Assembly (NCBI GenBank): GCA_963971405.1
Contig: OZ020485.1
Coordinates: 11,532,001 to 11,596,000, forward strand
From: Psococerastis gibbosa
Lineage: Eukaryota > Arthropoda > Insecta > Psocodea > Psocidae
Reading direction: 5' to 3'
DNA length: 64,000 nucleotides
Part shown: positions 30,555 through 50,445 of the stretch, piece by piece
How positions within the stretch are numbered: position 1 is the first letter of the stretch
Layout of the letters: each line of letters begins with the position of its first letter
Made by a program: the position numbers and the translations under genes
The notes under the pieces: generated by a model
What the model saw: the letters and a program-made list of their open reading frames with translations, nothing else
Told to the model about the DNA's origin: nothing
Database searches by the model: none

Positions 30555-30790
30555 AATCATGTTCCATCTTCTTCAAATGCCTCTTCTACCGATAATTGGC
30601 GATCATCATGACAAGTTTAGGCAAGATGACTATAGTAGGGAATTGTAATGCAGTGGTTTTCCGTTGCCCTCTGCATCCTTCCTTATGCCGTTGACTCTTC
30701 ATTGAGTCTCCTCCGGCTACGGGGGCAGTTTCTCAACCCCAGAACTAAAGAGGGCCCTGCACAGAAAAGTCTGTTTTCTCTCATCACATG
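30555..30790 (-). mobile_element. Retroposon sharing the LINE tail, copy A
   Basis: It begins with the reversed tail 'ttcaaatgcctcttctaccg' and 'ttggcgatcatcatg', then a body ('cagtggttttccgttgccct', 'gccgttgactcttcattgag') shared with 39125-39370 but not with the LINE at 5590. A SINE or a LINE subfamily using the same 3' end is inferred. Confidence 0.55.
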
Positions 30791-31368
30791 TTGTAATTTT
30801 TCTTGGGGGAAAGTTTCCCCTTAAAGTTTGCTGGTGTTAGTACAGCTACTGTAGTCACGTTGCTTTGACATTATTATTTAATGAGTCATATGAGGTTATT
30901 ATGGTACAGGAACCAGGTGGTGTCTGCCGGCTACAGATGTTGCCAGGCACAGGTTTCTGCTATGAAGTATGAAGTTTTATCACTAAATACAAGCATAGAG
31001 TTGGGTACGCATGCTGCACCTGGTGTTGGTAGCGAGCCATCGGACTCGCGTTTAATATATTATGTTGCCCGCACGACATGTTATAGCCTCCAGCGGGTTT
31101 TGACCTTGCTTCGTCGCTTGTTTTAATTATTTCTTGCGTTGATCCGTCCATCTTATTTCTTTGTCTTCAAACGGAGCAGTTAACATCTTAAATCTAATGA
31201 AGCAGCGGTACTGAGCTCGCTTTAACTTGCGAGTAATGTCTATAGTCTGCGCGAAAGCACTTCGGATCAATCAGTCAGTCAGGACATGTAGATTTGTGGT
31301 ACGGCCTCTGACTTTCACTCGAAAGGTTGTTGGTTCGAGTCCCACACTTCCTACATTTTCTGGCCATG

Positions 31369-32327
31369 TTTTTTTAAATTTATTTTATTTTATTTTTTAA
31401 ATGAATAATTGGACACAGTAATACAATACAATTATAACTAAACTAAAAACACTTAAAATCTAACATTTAACTTAGATAACTAACTACAACATTATAAAAA
31501 TAAAAACTTCCAAAACGAAATAAAATTGGCTCATTGTAAGAACAATCGGCCAAATTAATTGACGGATTCCCCAGAAATTCATCAAGCTAATTAAACACAC
31601 CCTCCACCAGGTAAGTGCGTAATATTCGCCTGAACTCCCCCCAAACGCAATCTCTTAATGTGGTCCGGTAACTGGTTGAACAGCAACCTTCCCTTTATTA
31701 TCTGAATAAAATTGTCAGTGCCATTTCTTCGGGTTCGGGGAATGTGGAAGTCGATATCAGCCCGCCGGGTTTCATGGCCCGATATTTCTCCCACTCTTGT
31801 AAAGTCGGCTTGTGCGAGGCAGTGCATTATGGCCGCTTCTATGTACAAGGAGGGAGCAGTAAGAATTTCGAGGTCTTTAAAGGCTTGCCTACATCCTACA
31901 TGACTCCCTCCATTTAAGACCGGGTATAATTCTAACAGCACGCTTCTGCATGACCAATATTTTATCCATATTTGATTTGGCCGTACCTCCCCAGACAACT
32001 AGACCATAGGATATTATTGGTCGAACAGTACCGTGGACCATCATGAGAACTTGCCTGTCATTGCAGATTTGAGCAAACTGCCTTAGTGCGAAGATATTCG
32101 TGCTAAGTTTGTGACAGGCGGCCTCTACATGAGGAGCCCATGTGAGCTCTCAGCTCAGCATCAACTTTGATGCCCAGAAAGTTGGTTTCACTAGCAAGAG
32201 GTATGTTCGATTCACTCTTCACTACGTTTGGGATGACATCCGGTTTTTCTCGTGACCTAAAAACCACTGCCACCGACTTGAGGGGGTTAAACACCAGTCG
32301 ATTTGCGGACAGCCATTGCTGCACTTG
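31369..32327 (-). mobile_element. Jockey/CR1-like LINE, 5'-truncated, minus strand
   Basis: The minus strand encodes the late reverse-transcriptase region, WLSANRLVFNPLKSVAVVFR (position after the YADD motif) and SETNFLGIKVD. It then encodes the C-terminal part, GCRQAFKDLEILTAPSLYIE, ISGHETRRADIDFHIPRTR and LLFNQLPDHIKRL. A T-rich run at 31369-31400 is the reversed A-rich tail. It sits inside a SINE family 2 copy; no clear target duplication was found. Confidence 0.8.
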
Positions 32328-32428
32328 CTTCGGAGGGCACGTAAAGCAGGCAGTCCTGTTCCTTCATAATTGAGATAATTGGGATAATAGTGTAAGAGAG
32401 GGCTAATAGCTCCAGCTCCGCTAGGTTG

Positions 32429-32637
32429 CCTTGTGAGAGTTTCCTTGGTGACTTCGTGGGACTTGGAGAACATCATGAGTAGAGGAAGAAGAACGCAATG
32501 ACTCCCATCCCGTAGTATATAAGCTGGCGTTTTTTCATGTGTTGTTAGTCTGATGATGGATTTTATCCGAAACCGGTCACTATTAAAGTATTTTACTGTG
32601 GATCATTGCGTTCTTCTTCCTCTACTCATGATGTCCC
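32429..32637. mobile_element. Hairpin element with perfect 31-bp inverted repeats
   Basis: Arms 32471-32501 (catcatgagtagaggaagaa...) and 32603-32633 are exact reverse complements over 31 bp. Between them lie 'gtatataagctggcg', 'tctgatgatgg' and 'ccgaaaccggtcac', a wording seen in Penelope-like and some LINE ends. The insert is flanked by CTAGGTTG on both sides (32421-32428, 32638-32645). Confidence 0.65.
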
Positions 32638-32690
32638 CTAGGTTGGCTTAGTAATAGAACAAAAAAGTCAATATTTATTTTGTAAGTGTA

Positions 32691-33218
32691 GGCGCGTGTA
32701 GCTTATTTTGTAAGTGACTTTTAAGGTAACTATCTGGATGTGTTATGTTCATTACCTATTCACTTTTTGTGTATAGAACCGGACATATTATGTATAAGGC
32801 GCAATGAGTCAATGTCCTCAACTATGTGGTATACATTTCTCAAGTTTTACGTAATAGTAATGGATCTAAAAAAATATTTGATTATTTGGTAACTTTTGTT
32901 TGCATAAAAAAATGGCTTATCTAGTGAGTATTGTGGCCGATAGTTCTATTGAGTATGTAGAAATGAGTCAGTTTCATTGTCAAATCGGAGTACGGAGCGC
33001 TATCTCATGCGCAAGCAGGATGTCTGTTCACTGATGTGGGCCAATCAGATTGTAATCTAGCGTACACCAAGTCTCTTGCACTCGTTAAAATACCAGCGCA
33101 TTTATAATCACCGTGGCAACAGTGAGGAAATTTTCGAAATATTGTTTTTAGTTAGTTGGTGAATATTTTGATTGATTGTATGATTTTGGGGGTGCATCAT
33201 TGTTATAGTTGTAATTTT
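32691..33218. other. Intergenic DNA, no feature seen
   Basis: No exon or repeat was recognised. Part of this may be the p66 promoter or 5' UTR region, but nothing marks it. Confidence 0.3.
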
Positions 33219-33455
33219 TTTGAAGGACTTTTTACGAACCAGGCCTACTTATAGTGGCGCATAGGTCCCCTGTCCAATGCCAACGACTCCATGGATTTCG
33301 GACATTACTTGTATTAATCCCGTATTGGCAAAATGGTATACGTTCCTTATGTCAGCCCACTCCGGATCAAGCGATAATGGACAAGCTGAGACGCAATGAA
33401 ACAGGCGAAAACATGACTTAACCAAGTACAGATACGAGTCGGGGTTCATCATTAC
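33219..33455 (+). repeat. Dispersed repeat, copy B (see 30026-30205)
   Basis: 'aggcctacttatagtggcgc', 'cataggtcccctgtcc' and 'tggtatacgttccttatgtc' match copy A with substitutions; this copy is longer on the right. Confidence 0.55.
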
Positions 33456-33514
33456 TTGAAGAAGATGAAGAAAAATACATAGTACAGTGCATATATTTTT
33501 ACTGTTCTTGGGGG

Positions 33515-33990
33515 GTCATTCTAAAAGAACCGGTCCGAGTTTACTCGAACATGCTTTCTAATTTATCAATTAGTAGATAGAGAAAATGAGTAATTTCATG
33601 GTAAATAATTTTCCTATGGTTAAATTTCGGATATCTCGTTGGAGCCGTTTTTGAGAAATAATTGTTTTAGACGTTTTTTTTCAGTTTTTTGAGAATATAA
33701 CCTCCCCAAATTGAGTTAGCCCAAAATATAAAAAAATGCTCCCGAGGCATGATTTTTGTGAACCGAAATGCTAAATTTCATCAAAATCGACCGAGTAATT
33801 TGCCCGGAAATCGATGAACAGACCGACAAACAGCGACAGACAGACAGAGCTACAGACAGACATTTCGTAAAAACCACTTTTTTGGGTTCCTGGGACCTCA
33901 AAACGTGTAAATCCGTTGAAATCTCAGAATCGAAAATTTGGACTATCACAATGCTTTCCTTATACTACGTATAAATTGGAAAGCAAAAAT
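33515..33990 (-). mobile_element. GTCT element, minus strand, internally shortened
   Basis: Reversed copy: begins with 'gaaccggtccgagtttactc' and 'aacatgctttctaatttat', contains 'tgcccggaaatcgatgaaca' and a GACA repeat, and ends TATAAATTGGAAAGCA. It lacks the central part present at 22930-23220. Confidence 0.75.
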
Positions 33991-34610
33991 GTAATTGACG
34001 TAACTAAGAGTATTATTTTGTTAATAATACTAAGATAGGTGGCAGACAATTCCTATTAGAGGGGTCGAATTTATCAGAAAATGTTCGGGATTGCGACCTC
34101 TAAATTCAAAATGTAAAGGAAACTTAGCTCTCAGTGATAGCACTACGACCAATATTTCTCGTGGCATTAGATTCATTTCTGGATTCCGTTTGTCTTCTCT
34201 AAAGGAAAATTACTGGAAATGTGCCTCAACCATGGTGGAATATAGACGTCCACACCGTCCACGTCCACACACGTCGACACCAATACCATTCTGGCAGTCA
34301 TTGTGACTTCATAGCAGTGTAGTAGATACGGATTGAAAATGGTCATAATTTACTGTAAATGCCTCATTGAAAAGTTTTTAGTCACTGTGCAGTGACCTTT
34401 TGTCATGGTAGATCTTGAAGTTTCCGGAATGATGATTTGTTATATTTTTATTTTATTTATAAGTGTATATTGTATACTTCCTATCATATTTCTTATCTCA
34501 TCTTTTCATAAATTAATCTTGTAAGAGCAAATCGGGCACACTCGTTACTCGGTACTCGTTTTTTGTACTAAGTCGAATTTCACAGGAAATATTCATTGTA
34601 ATGGTATAAA
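33991..34610. other. Intergenic DNA, no feature seen
   Basis: AT-rich. 34560-34600 has a piece ('aatttcacaggaaatattca') of the 27.1/53.9 kb family. No exon recognised. Confidence 0.3.
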
Positions 34611-34614
34611 AAAG

Positions 34615-34816
34615 AGACATGTAGTGTAGTGGTACAGACTCCGACTTTCACCCGAAAGGATGTTGGTTGGAGTCCTACACTTCCTACATTTTCTGGCCAT
34701 GCTTCGGAGGACATGTAAAGCAGGCGGTCCTAGTTGAGTGTAAGAGAGGGGCTTATAGCTCTAACTCCGCTATGGTGGCTTATTAATATAAGAAAAAAAG
34801 TCAATATTTATTTGTA
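34615..34816 (+). mobile_element. SINE family 2, near-complete copy
   Basis: Head 'gacatgtagtgtagtggtac', 'ctttcacccgaaagga', decayed B-box 'ggttggagtcctacac', body 'gcttcggaggacatgtaaag', 'agttgagtgtaagagagg' and a tail with AGTCAATATTTATTTG. Together with 35547 it defines the family layout. Confidence 0.85.
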
Positions 34817-35069
34817 AAAAATATAGGTATGCTTCTTCTTCTTCTTCTCCTGGCTGAACATGTAGTCGTCACTAACACCGATTGGCCACAATATTCAAAG
34901 TGATTTGTAGGAAAAACGATTGGTGAAGCGTCCTGATATGGAAGGAACTTGAAAACTGATGTTCTGACAATTACTATCAAAATGTAATAAATGTAATATC
35001 TATGATGATAGTTCTAAAATAAATTTTCCTTGAGAAATTTGGCATAGTACAAAAAACTAGCTTTGAGGG

Positions 35070-35165
35070 TGTACGGTTTTCTTAGAGACCATCTATTAAA
35101 AAAAATTTTCTACGCCGTCACTGAGGCTGTAGCACAATGATAATGACAGAATTACCTGATTTTGA
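35070..35165 (-). repeat. Short dispersed repeat, inverted relative to 8395-8490
   Basis: 'ttagagaccatctattaa', 'gtcactgaggctgtagca' and 'aatgacagaattacctga' are the reverse of phrases at 8395-8490. Confidence 0.45.
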
Positions 35166-35387
35166 CGATATTACAATATACTTTCTTGTTGATTACTTGT
35201 TATTTACTTGATTGTACAATATAACAGAAATATATATTTATTTATTTCTCTTTATTAATTGCAGTTATTAGTTAATTTACAACTGTATAGTAAGATTTCA
35301 TGCTCCTTCAGAAATTAGCTGGATGTTCGTGTAATTTTTCTGTTACCTATCATCCTCTCTGGTAAACACAATATAGCCACAATGTAT

Positions 35388-35500
35388 TTTTGCTTTCCTA
35401 TTTATACGTTCTTATAAGGAAAGCTTTGTGATGATTGATTTCGAGATTTCAACTGAAGTTTGTTTTGGTTTATAGAAAAAAAATAGTTGTTTGAAGAAGT
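35388..35500 (+). repeat. GTCT element, 5' fragment
   Basis: 'tttgctttcctatttatacg', 'ataaggaaagctttgtgatg' and 'gatttcgagatttcaac' match the first part of the family. Confidence 0.6.
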
Positions 35501-35546
35501 TATGGATTATAATCTGCGCCCCAATGCATTGCATACCATGATATTC

Positions 35547-35754
35547 AGGACATGTAGAGTAGTGGAACGGACTCCAACTTTCACCCGAAAGGTTGTTGGT
35601 TTGAGTCCCACACTTGCTATATTTTCTGGCCATGCTTCAGAGGACATGTGAAGCAGGTGGTCCCGGGCTTTCCTAGTTGAGTGTAAGAGAGGGCTTATAG
35701 CCCTAACTCCGCTAGGTTGGCTTAGTAATATAACTAAAAAAGTCGATATTTATA
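35547..35754 (+). mobile_element. SINE family 2, near-complete copy
   Basis: 'caggacatgtagagtagtgg', 'ggtttgagtcccacacttgc', 'tctggccatgcttcagagg', 'gtggtcccgggctttcctag', 'gagggcttatagccctaac' and 'ggttggcttagtaatataac' give the best consensus-like copy in the window. Confidence 0.85.
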
Positions 35755-36184
35755 TTATTACACGTATTGTGTAGTATTATAGTGGGCTTACCATTAGAGA
35801 CTATGCTTATACAATTGCCCCATCGATTAAATCATAGTGCTTTTGGGATAGGGAAAATCGAAAGATACGAAATGTAACCATTGGAGAAATATCATAGGTA
35901 TACTGTGGAACTATTGTCTGTTATGCTACCTATGCTAATAGATAAATATGAAAGCATGTACTGGTTCACTCGCACCTTTTGTATTGTATTTTACTGTCAT
36001 TATCCTTCCGATAATAAATTAGAAAAAAATTGTAAAAAAGAAATGAATTTTACCAGCATGCAAATTTTACTTTGTATGGCTTGAAAAATGACGATTTTCA
36101 CCCAAGTTTATTATGGAAGAATCTAGTCTATTTTCCCGCTGAAATAAGCGAAATCGAGTTTTTTGTTAATCTTTTCTTCTAAGG

Positions 36185-36335
36185 CCTCAATCTCAGTGAT
36201 TGGTTGGTTGGCTTCCTGCATAGCAACCTCCAACTCTCTCGGTCCTGCGCCTTCCTCTTCAGCTCTTGGTACATTGGAGGTCCTGCATCCTCCTTCAGTT
36301 GATCCGTGAATTCCTTCTTCGGCCGCTTTAATAAC
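36185..36335 (-). mobile_element. LINE C-terminal fragment, minus strand (upstream of p66 exon 1)
   Basis: 'aatctcagtgattggttggt', 'ctctcggtcctgcgccttcc', 'tcctgcatcctccttcagtt' and 'gaattccttcttcgg' match 52630-52770 in the same orientation. The reversed reading resembles the glutamate-rich end of RTE-like ORFs. It ends about 20 bp before the p66 acceptor. Confidence 0.55.
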
Positions 36336-36361
36336 AAATGTTTTATTTCTGTTTCAGACCA

Positions 36362-46834
<10,473 letters not shown>

Positions 46835-47039
46835 CTGCCGGATCGGAAGGTATGTTTACAATTATGCATGTTTGATTCATAAAACATCGCGCACAGGTAC
46901 ATAATTCTTGATTATTTTTTTTACCCAAACCTTTTTGGCCAAAAGTAATTTGAAGAATTAATGTAGCCCTAACTGTGATGGTAGGTTTGTTTTAATTGTT
47001 TTTTTCTCATAAAATATGTATATATGGTTAAAAACCGTG

Positions 47040-47530
47040 TGCTTTGATGTCAATGTTATAATAGACATAAATTAGAAAATATAAGTGCAAAATAGTGTGA
47101 TTTTACGCATTTTCACAGCAGTAAAGTATAGATTTTTTTAAAGCTTGCAAAGGAATGCATAAAATGCTTATTCATATCGCTGGAAGCAGGGGGGCCCGGG
47201 GGTCTCCCCCGGGTGAAAAAAATTGAAAATGCAAGTGCAAAATAGTGGGGTATTACACATTTTAACCGAAGTAAAGTAAATAGATTTTTTAATGCTTATT
47301 CAAAGGAATGCCTAATCATTTTGATGGAAACAGAGGGGCCCGGGGTCTCTCACGGGGGAAAAATTTTAAAATATAAGTTCAAAATAGTGGGGGTTTTACG
47401 ATTTTTAGAGCAGTAAAGTTTATAATTTAAAGATGGAAGAAATATTCATGTTACCATACTAAGGTTTTTGTTTAGAATGTCCCATTTTATATAGTGTACG
47501 CAAATTTTTCTCGGGGGGAGGGGGGGGGCA
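47040..47530. mobile_element. CCCGGGGG-palindrome element, copy 4
   Basis: Two to three units with 'gggcccgggggtctcccccg', 'gcaagtgcaaaatagtgggg' and 'ggccccggggtctctcacgg'-like cores plus 'gcagtaaagtatagattttt', ending in a G-run (47515-47528). Very like 6900-7330. In p66 intron 9. Confidence 0.65.
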
Positions 47531-48288
47531 TGGCATGGAGGTCCACCCTGTCAGTCAACTCCCCTTTCCCCCGAGGTGAAAGAGTCTGCCCTTAGGGTGC
47601 CTCAAGTTAACAATCAGACTCACTCCCCCTGCCAGGCGGACAGGGTTGCTTAAAGCAGAAAATCTGGAAACAACATGTTAACATGTAAGCTAAGCATACG
47701 ATTTAAATAAGTTTCAGATTTTTAATTAATTTACAGTCTTAAATGAAACTGTAATGGTACTGTTACAGTGTTTAACTATATTATTTGGGATAGCTATCGT
47801 AATGGAGTCAAACGTTCAGCATTAGCATATAACAGGATTATTTCCCAATTTGACTCATGAATCTGATGGAGCAACAGAATATTTTAGTCAAAAGTTACAT
47901 AAGCCCTTGCAATGTCCAAGATATAGACTACCTACTGTAATTATGGTTAAAGATGTTCTCATTTCCTCGTTGAGAGCAATTTCCTGCATTTTCTGTTTTT
48001 GTTTTTTACACCACGCCAAATTTCTCTTCATTTAGATGCATACTATGTGGCCGTTGCTAACACCATTAGACTACTTAGCAAACAAGTTGTAACAATAAAA
48101 TATAAAAGTTCCTAGATAAGGTAGCGTATAGGCTAACAATAATAATACAATGTCTTTTGCATGAAAAAATGGTAAATATTAAAATATAAATCAATAAAAT
48201 ATATTAGTGTTTTATCTGTTGATTACAAGAGGAAAAACGCCGGCACACATGTGCGACCTTGAAATTACGTTACATTTCGTATTGGGTG
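47531..48288 (+). other. p66 intron 9, unassigned part
   Basis: AT-rich sequence with no exon, SINE or inverted ends recognised. Confidence 0.35.
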
Positions 48289-48292
48289 TTAA

Positions 48293-48542
48293 GAGGACAT
48301 GCTACGTAGAAAATGAGCACCCCAAAATTTGTTTTTTTTTATGGACTTTTTATTTAATTAACTCAGCAAGTAATTAAAGATTTGGCTCATGGAAGTTGTA
48401 GAAGACTACTTCGTGCATCATATAATCGGGTAGGTGTAAGACCGGAGTCATGCCCCACCTGTAGACTGTAGACAAAACCATTCTAAAACACCCATGACTT
48501 CCGCACACACACACACACCAACCGGCGCAAATACTCCCGCGC

Positions 48543-48617
<75 letters not shown>

Positions 48618-48872
48618 CGGGTATTTTTACTTTTCGGTTTTGTAGTTCTTCCGAAAATCCCAGAATATGCATAATTTTAGTCCGTTCTGGTATTTATGAA
48701 AGAACTAAGGTACCAAAAATTTAATGTTTCCTATTACATGATACATGAAGCTGTCTTCTGCAACTTCCATGGGCCAAATTTTTAATGACTTGCTTTGTTA
48801 ATTAAATAAAAAATAAAAAGTCAATAAAAACAACAAATTTAGGGGTGCTCATTTTCTACGTAGCATGTCCTC
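48293..48872. mobile_element. Palindromic MITE with TTAA flanks, carrying an insertion
   Basis: Ends are an exact inverted repeat (GAGGACATGCTACGTAGAAA inward; the match runs about 30 bp), with TTAA on both sides (48289-48292, 48873-48876). The inner arms ('ggctcatggaagttgtagaa', 'gcatcatataat') match 40292-40668. A retroposon occupies 48431-48612. TTAA target use suggests a piggyBac-type mobiliser, but the end sequence does not prove it. Confidence 0.75.
48431..48612 (+). mobile_element. Poly(A)-tailed retroposon inside the MITE
   Basis: A 9-bp direct repeat ATAATCGGG (48422-48430, 48613-48621) flanks it. The body starts 'taggtgtaagaccggagtca', includes a CA repeat (48504-48519) and 'ggcgcaaatactcccgcgcc', then about 35 A and an AAT repeat. 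No polymerase III boxes were clear, so it may be a truncated LINE end or a processed transcript. Confidence 0.75.
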
Positions 48873-49161
48873 TTAAGGAATTACGTCACATTTTGAAATC
48901 ACGTGACCCGCTTTTTAACAGTTAACCATGAAACTTTGATTGATAAATAACGTTGACGATAATAGTAAAATAGACATAGCGTTTACGTCTTCTGGTACTT
49001 TTAGATTTATTAATAATTATTATTATTATTTGAAGGACTTAATGGACGCAGTCCAACTTATATGGCCCATTGAACCTGAATCGGGTATTATACGTTCCTA
49101 TATTTTGTCTAGCTACCATCTCCTCTTATTAAAAGCAAATCAGTTTTTTGTGCAAATACAT

Positions 49162-50145
49162 TTTTGCTTTCCAATTTATACGTAGTATAAGGAAAGCTTT
49201 GTGATGGTCGAAATTTTCGATTCCGAGATTTCAACGGATACGTTTTGGACACGTTTTGGACCCAAGAAAAGTGGTTTTTTACGAAATGTCTGTCTGTCTG
49301 TTCATCGATTTCCGGGCAAACTACTCGGTCAATTTTGATGAAATTTAGCATGTAGGTTTACAAAAATCATACCTCGGGATAATTTATTTTTATTTTGGGC
49401 TAACTCAATTTTTTTTTTTTTGGGGGGGGGGGGGTTATTCTCAAAAATCTCAAAAAAAAAACGTCTAAAAACATTATTTCTCAAAAACGGCTCCAACGAT
49501 ATTTTTTTAAATTTACATGTATTGTAGTCAGTACTAATGTTGACAAAATGCGGGGGGTCGCTTGCCACTTGATAGTTTGCTTCTGGTGGTAAAAAATAAA
49601 AATAACTAAATTTTAATGAAAAATGACTAAAAAATAATCTTTCTGCGAAACCTTTCTATCGACGATTTCTAACTTCAGGCATGTTTTAGGTGTTAAATTA
49701 TGTGACTAAACTGGACAGGTTGCTTTCCCTAAAAACTATTTGGTTTTGGGCAAACAAATTTTTTTTGAAAAAAATGATAAAAAATTCACGCTCACCTGCC
49801 ATTATTGCTGTGTGGTAATGTGTTGGTCTGACCTATCTAGAATTTATCTCACCTCCAGTGGCGTCAAGTGGAAACCCCCCCCCCCTGAGATATCGGAAAT
49901 TTAGCCATAGGAAAATTATTTACCATCAAATTACTCATTTTCTCTATCTACTAATTTTGATAAATTGGAAAGCATGTTGAATCGAATTGAAAACGACTTT
50001 ATTGAATAAAAACAACACAAAAGGCGAACAATAAGACTATGAAGTCTTCTTTTCATGCTAACCTTAAAAACAAACATATTGTATTAATAGATAGATGCTT
50101 AAAATTGTTTTAAAATGTTCGAGTAAACTCGGACCGGTTCTTTTA
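49162..50145 (+). mobile_element. GTCT element, full-length copy with insertion
   Basis: Starts TTGCTTTCCAATTTATACG and carries 'acgaaatgtctgtctgtctg', 'gatttccgggcaaactactc', a T/G-run and 'gatagtttgcttctggtgg'. The inverted start 'ataaattggaaagcatgtt' is at 49960-49978, interrupted by 49979-50114, then 'cgagtaaactcggaccggtt' follows. In p66 intron 9. Confidence 0.75.
49979..50114 (+). mobile_element. Small element inserted in the GTCT element
   Basis: ATGTT flanks it on both sides (49974-49978, 50115-50119). 'cgactttattgaataaaaac', 'aaaaggcgaacaataagac' and 'gaagtcttcttttcatgct' match 37370-37480. A 5-bp duplication is short, so the insertion type is open. Confidence 0.6.
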
Positions 50146-50445
50146 ATATTGTGGCCAATCAATGTTAATGACGGCCAGTTATCATGATCAAAATATATAT
50201 AAATATAAACAATGTAAATAATTCTTACAATATCTATTACATTATTTAAAGCTCTACAATTAATATTTCCAGTGAAAGTGGGTTTTGTACAAAAAACGAG
50301 AAGCGTGGATCCATTTTGCTGCTGAAAACTGACTCATTAAAAAATCTATACAGTCTGGGGCGATATTGGTTATGTAATGCCACAATGTTGTATATAACAA
50401 ATTTTTGCCACAAGATTTAACGATATTTTGTATGTTTTTTTGCAG

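Larger units (their letters stand above)
31280..32690 (+). mobile_element. SINE family 2 copy split by two insertions
   Basis: Three pieces form one SINE: 31280-31368 (head and B-box GGTTCGAGTCCC, ending 'tctggccatg'), 32328-32428 ('cttcggagggcacgtaaagc' to 'ctccgctaggttg') and 32638-32690 ('ctaggttggcttagtaatag' and tail). The first gap is a reversed LINE, the second a hairpin element flanked by an 8-bp repeat, CTAGGTTG. Confidence 0.75.

Noticed and set aside
31300-31360. tRNA-like B-box regions in several places
   Set aside because: They belong to SINE family 2; no acceptor stem or cloverleaf is present.
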